A stretch of 14,994 nt of DNA, taken from an archaeon. GTDB lineage: Archaea > Aenigmatarchaeota > Aenigmatarchaeia > GW2011-AR5 > GCA-2688965. Both the position numbers and the translations under genes were made by a program. How positions within the stretch are numbered: position 1 is the stretch's first letter; every line of letters begins with the position of its first letter. The DNA lies in assembly GCA_002688965.1 (NCBI GenBank), contig NZEE01000023.1:1-14994 (forward strand), written 5' to 3'. This document shows positions 13,923 through 14,994 of the stretch, one piece after another. The notes below the pieces were generated by a model. That model was not told where the DNA came from, made no database searches, and saw nothing but the letters and a program-made list of their open reading frames with translations.

Positions 13923-14994
13923 ATGAAAATACTAACGACAGGCACTTCTCCTTTTTATTTAACTCGTAACTCTAAAATCCACGACACTATTATTAGGAAT
14001 ATTTCATCGTTTATCGATGATGTTGAATTATCTAGCATATTTTTAAATCATGATACGGAGTATTTTTCTCAAGAAATGATACAGGATAAATATGAGGGGG
14101 TAGATTGCACTTTTTATAGTGTTGGTCTTTCGGGTGAAGCTTTAGTAACAAATATGTTTGACATTACAGAAAAAGAATCTCCTGATGTTATTTTAAGCAT
14201 TGGTGGCTTTTCTGACTTGGAGCATATAAGGGCAATTAAGCGAATTATTCCAGATTCTTTTAAGTGGATTGTTATTTTAACTTCCAATATTGGATATAAC
14301 TTATCATCCTTCACTGATACGTTACAGGAGGCTGATCATGTGATATGCTTAACAGAACAATCTAAGAATTCTTTAGAATCATTTAATATTGATTGCTCTT
14401 TAATTAAGTATGGAATATGTGAGTCGTATCTATCATCATGCGAACCTGTTCAAAAAAGCACATTTTGTCCAGTTTTTATGATAAACGACAAGAACGTGCA
14501 ACAGTCAAACATGGCACTAGTATTGGATTCATTTATAAAGATGAAAGATAGAAATTTTAAGATATTATTGCATACTAATTATTATGAGTCTGGAGAATAT
14601 GACTTGGATTGTTTAATCTCACAGCTAGATATTAAAAAAGTAGAACTACCTAATAGTTTTGTTGGGATTAGAGATGGGGTTTCCGATGTAGATATGAGAT
14701 TGTCGTATTCTAGGGCTCATTTTATTGTTGATCTATCGATTAAGCCCATAACGTCTCTATGTGCTTTAGAGGGAATGTCTCAGGGGTGTGTTCCTATTAT
14801 TAATAAAGCAGGAGCGCTATTTGAGAGCGTGTGCGGCAATGATTGCTATTCATCATTTTGCGACCTTGCTGTGGAAAATAATTTATTTTTCAGTGATCAT
14901 TTGGAACCATTTTATATGGCTTCTCAAGATTCATTTATTAATAAAGTAGATAGTGCTATTTCTATGGTCGAGGATAATTTTTCGATATATGAAA
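13923..14994 (+). CDS. GT-B glycosyltransferase-like protein (partial at right edge)
   Basis: Opens with an ATG at 13923, 1 nt after the previous stop, and stays open for 357 codons to the window end, so the C-terminus is missing. The N-lobe (MKILTTGTSPFYLTR, then DVILSIGGFSDLE at 88-100) is followed by WIVILTSN, EADHVICLTEQSKNSL (136-151) and IKYGI, the pattern of GT4 N-lobes. The C-lobe shows KILLHTNYY (213-221) and YSRAHFIVDLS then LEGMSQGCVPIINKAG (282-297), matching the region around the second Glu (E283) of the E-x7-E signature. The first Glu is replaced (P275 at that position), so catalysis or family may deviate from the standard. The protein is cysteine-rich for a GT. It is the third GT-like gene near the structural block. 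Its acceptor is unknown. Confidence 0.78.
   Translation, partial: MKILTTGTSPFYLTRNSKIHDTIIRNISSFIDDVELSSIFLNHDTEYFSQEMIQDKYEGVDCTFYSVGLSGEALVTNMFDITEKESPDVILSIGGFSDLEHIRAIKRIIPDSFKWIVILTSNIGYNLSSFTDTLQEADHVICLTEQSKNSLESFNIDCSLIKYGICESYLSSCEPVQKSTFCPVFMINDKNVQQSNMALVLDSFIKMKDRNFKILLHTNYYESGEYDLDCLISQLDIKKVELPNSFVGIRDGVSDVDMRLSYSRAHFIVDLSIKPITSLCALEGMSQGCVPIINKAGALFESVCGNDCYSSFCDLAVENNLFFSDHLEPFYMASQDSFINKVDSAISMVEDNFSIYE

Overview
The window reads as part of a tailed bacteriophage genome (Caudoviricetes), AT-rich and probably large. All 17 coding regions lie on the + strand and are packed almost without gaps: ATGA and TAATG junctions, 8-nt overlaps and 1-2 nt spacers are the rule. The longest non-coding stretch is 53 nt. 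The content is head-tail junction proteins, a PhoH-type ATPase, glycosyltransferases and several unrecognised proteins. The standard bacterial code fits, since TAA, TAG and TGA all serve as stops. No tRNA, CRISPR array, IS element, attachment site or convincing terminator was seen. The large-phage and aquatic impressions are inferences from gene content (PhoH, a cupredoxin-like virion domain, many auxiliary genes), not something the sequence proves.

Layout. (1) 2-82: tail end of an unidentified gene. (2) 111-2791: a GT4-type glycosyltransferase with an extra N-terminal domain, an unknown 181-aa protein and a short, divergent GT9 (heptosyltransferase)-like protein. (3) 2784-3611: a subtilisin-family (S8) protease with an intact catalytic triad and no signal peptide. 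(4) 3613-6001: two probable virion proteins, one with a cysteine-rich centre and a cupredoxin-like C-terminus, the other with an N-terminal beta-sandwich and a helical neck-protein-like body. (5) 6015-7414: two small unknown proteins and PhoH. (6) 7468-10128: an 886-aa unknown protein with a short tandem repeat. (7) 10125-12009: a tightly coupled trio of a 59-aa zinc-ribbon protein, a coiled or linker-rich protein and an actin/MreB/ParM-fold ATPase. (8) 12009-13921: a head-tail adaptor-like protein, a small unknown and a tail-terminator-like protein, two of them sharing an unusual beta module. (9) 13923-end: another GT-B glycosyltransferase, cut by the window edge.

How the genes may work together (inference). 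Regions 4 and 8 look like the neck that joins capsid to tail. Three glycosyltransferase-like genes sit on both sides of this structural block, which suggests glycosylation of virion proteins or of the host surface. The cytoplasmic subtilisin directly precedes a cysteine-rich structural protein and could be a maturation protease. The actin-like protein is translationally coupled to two small partners and could form a filament for positioning or segregating phage DNA or capsids. A small N-terminal domain found on the first glycosyltransferase appears to recur in two otherwise unrelated proteins, which may mark a shared docking or assembly module.
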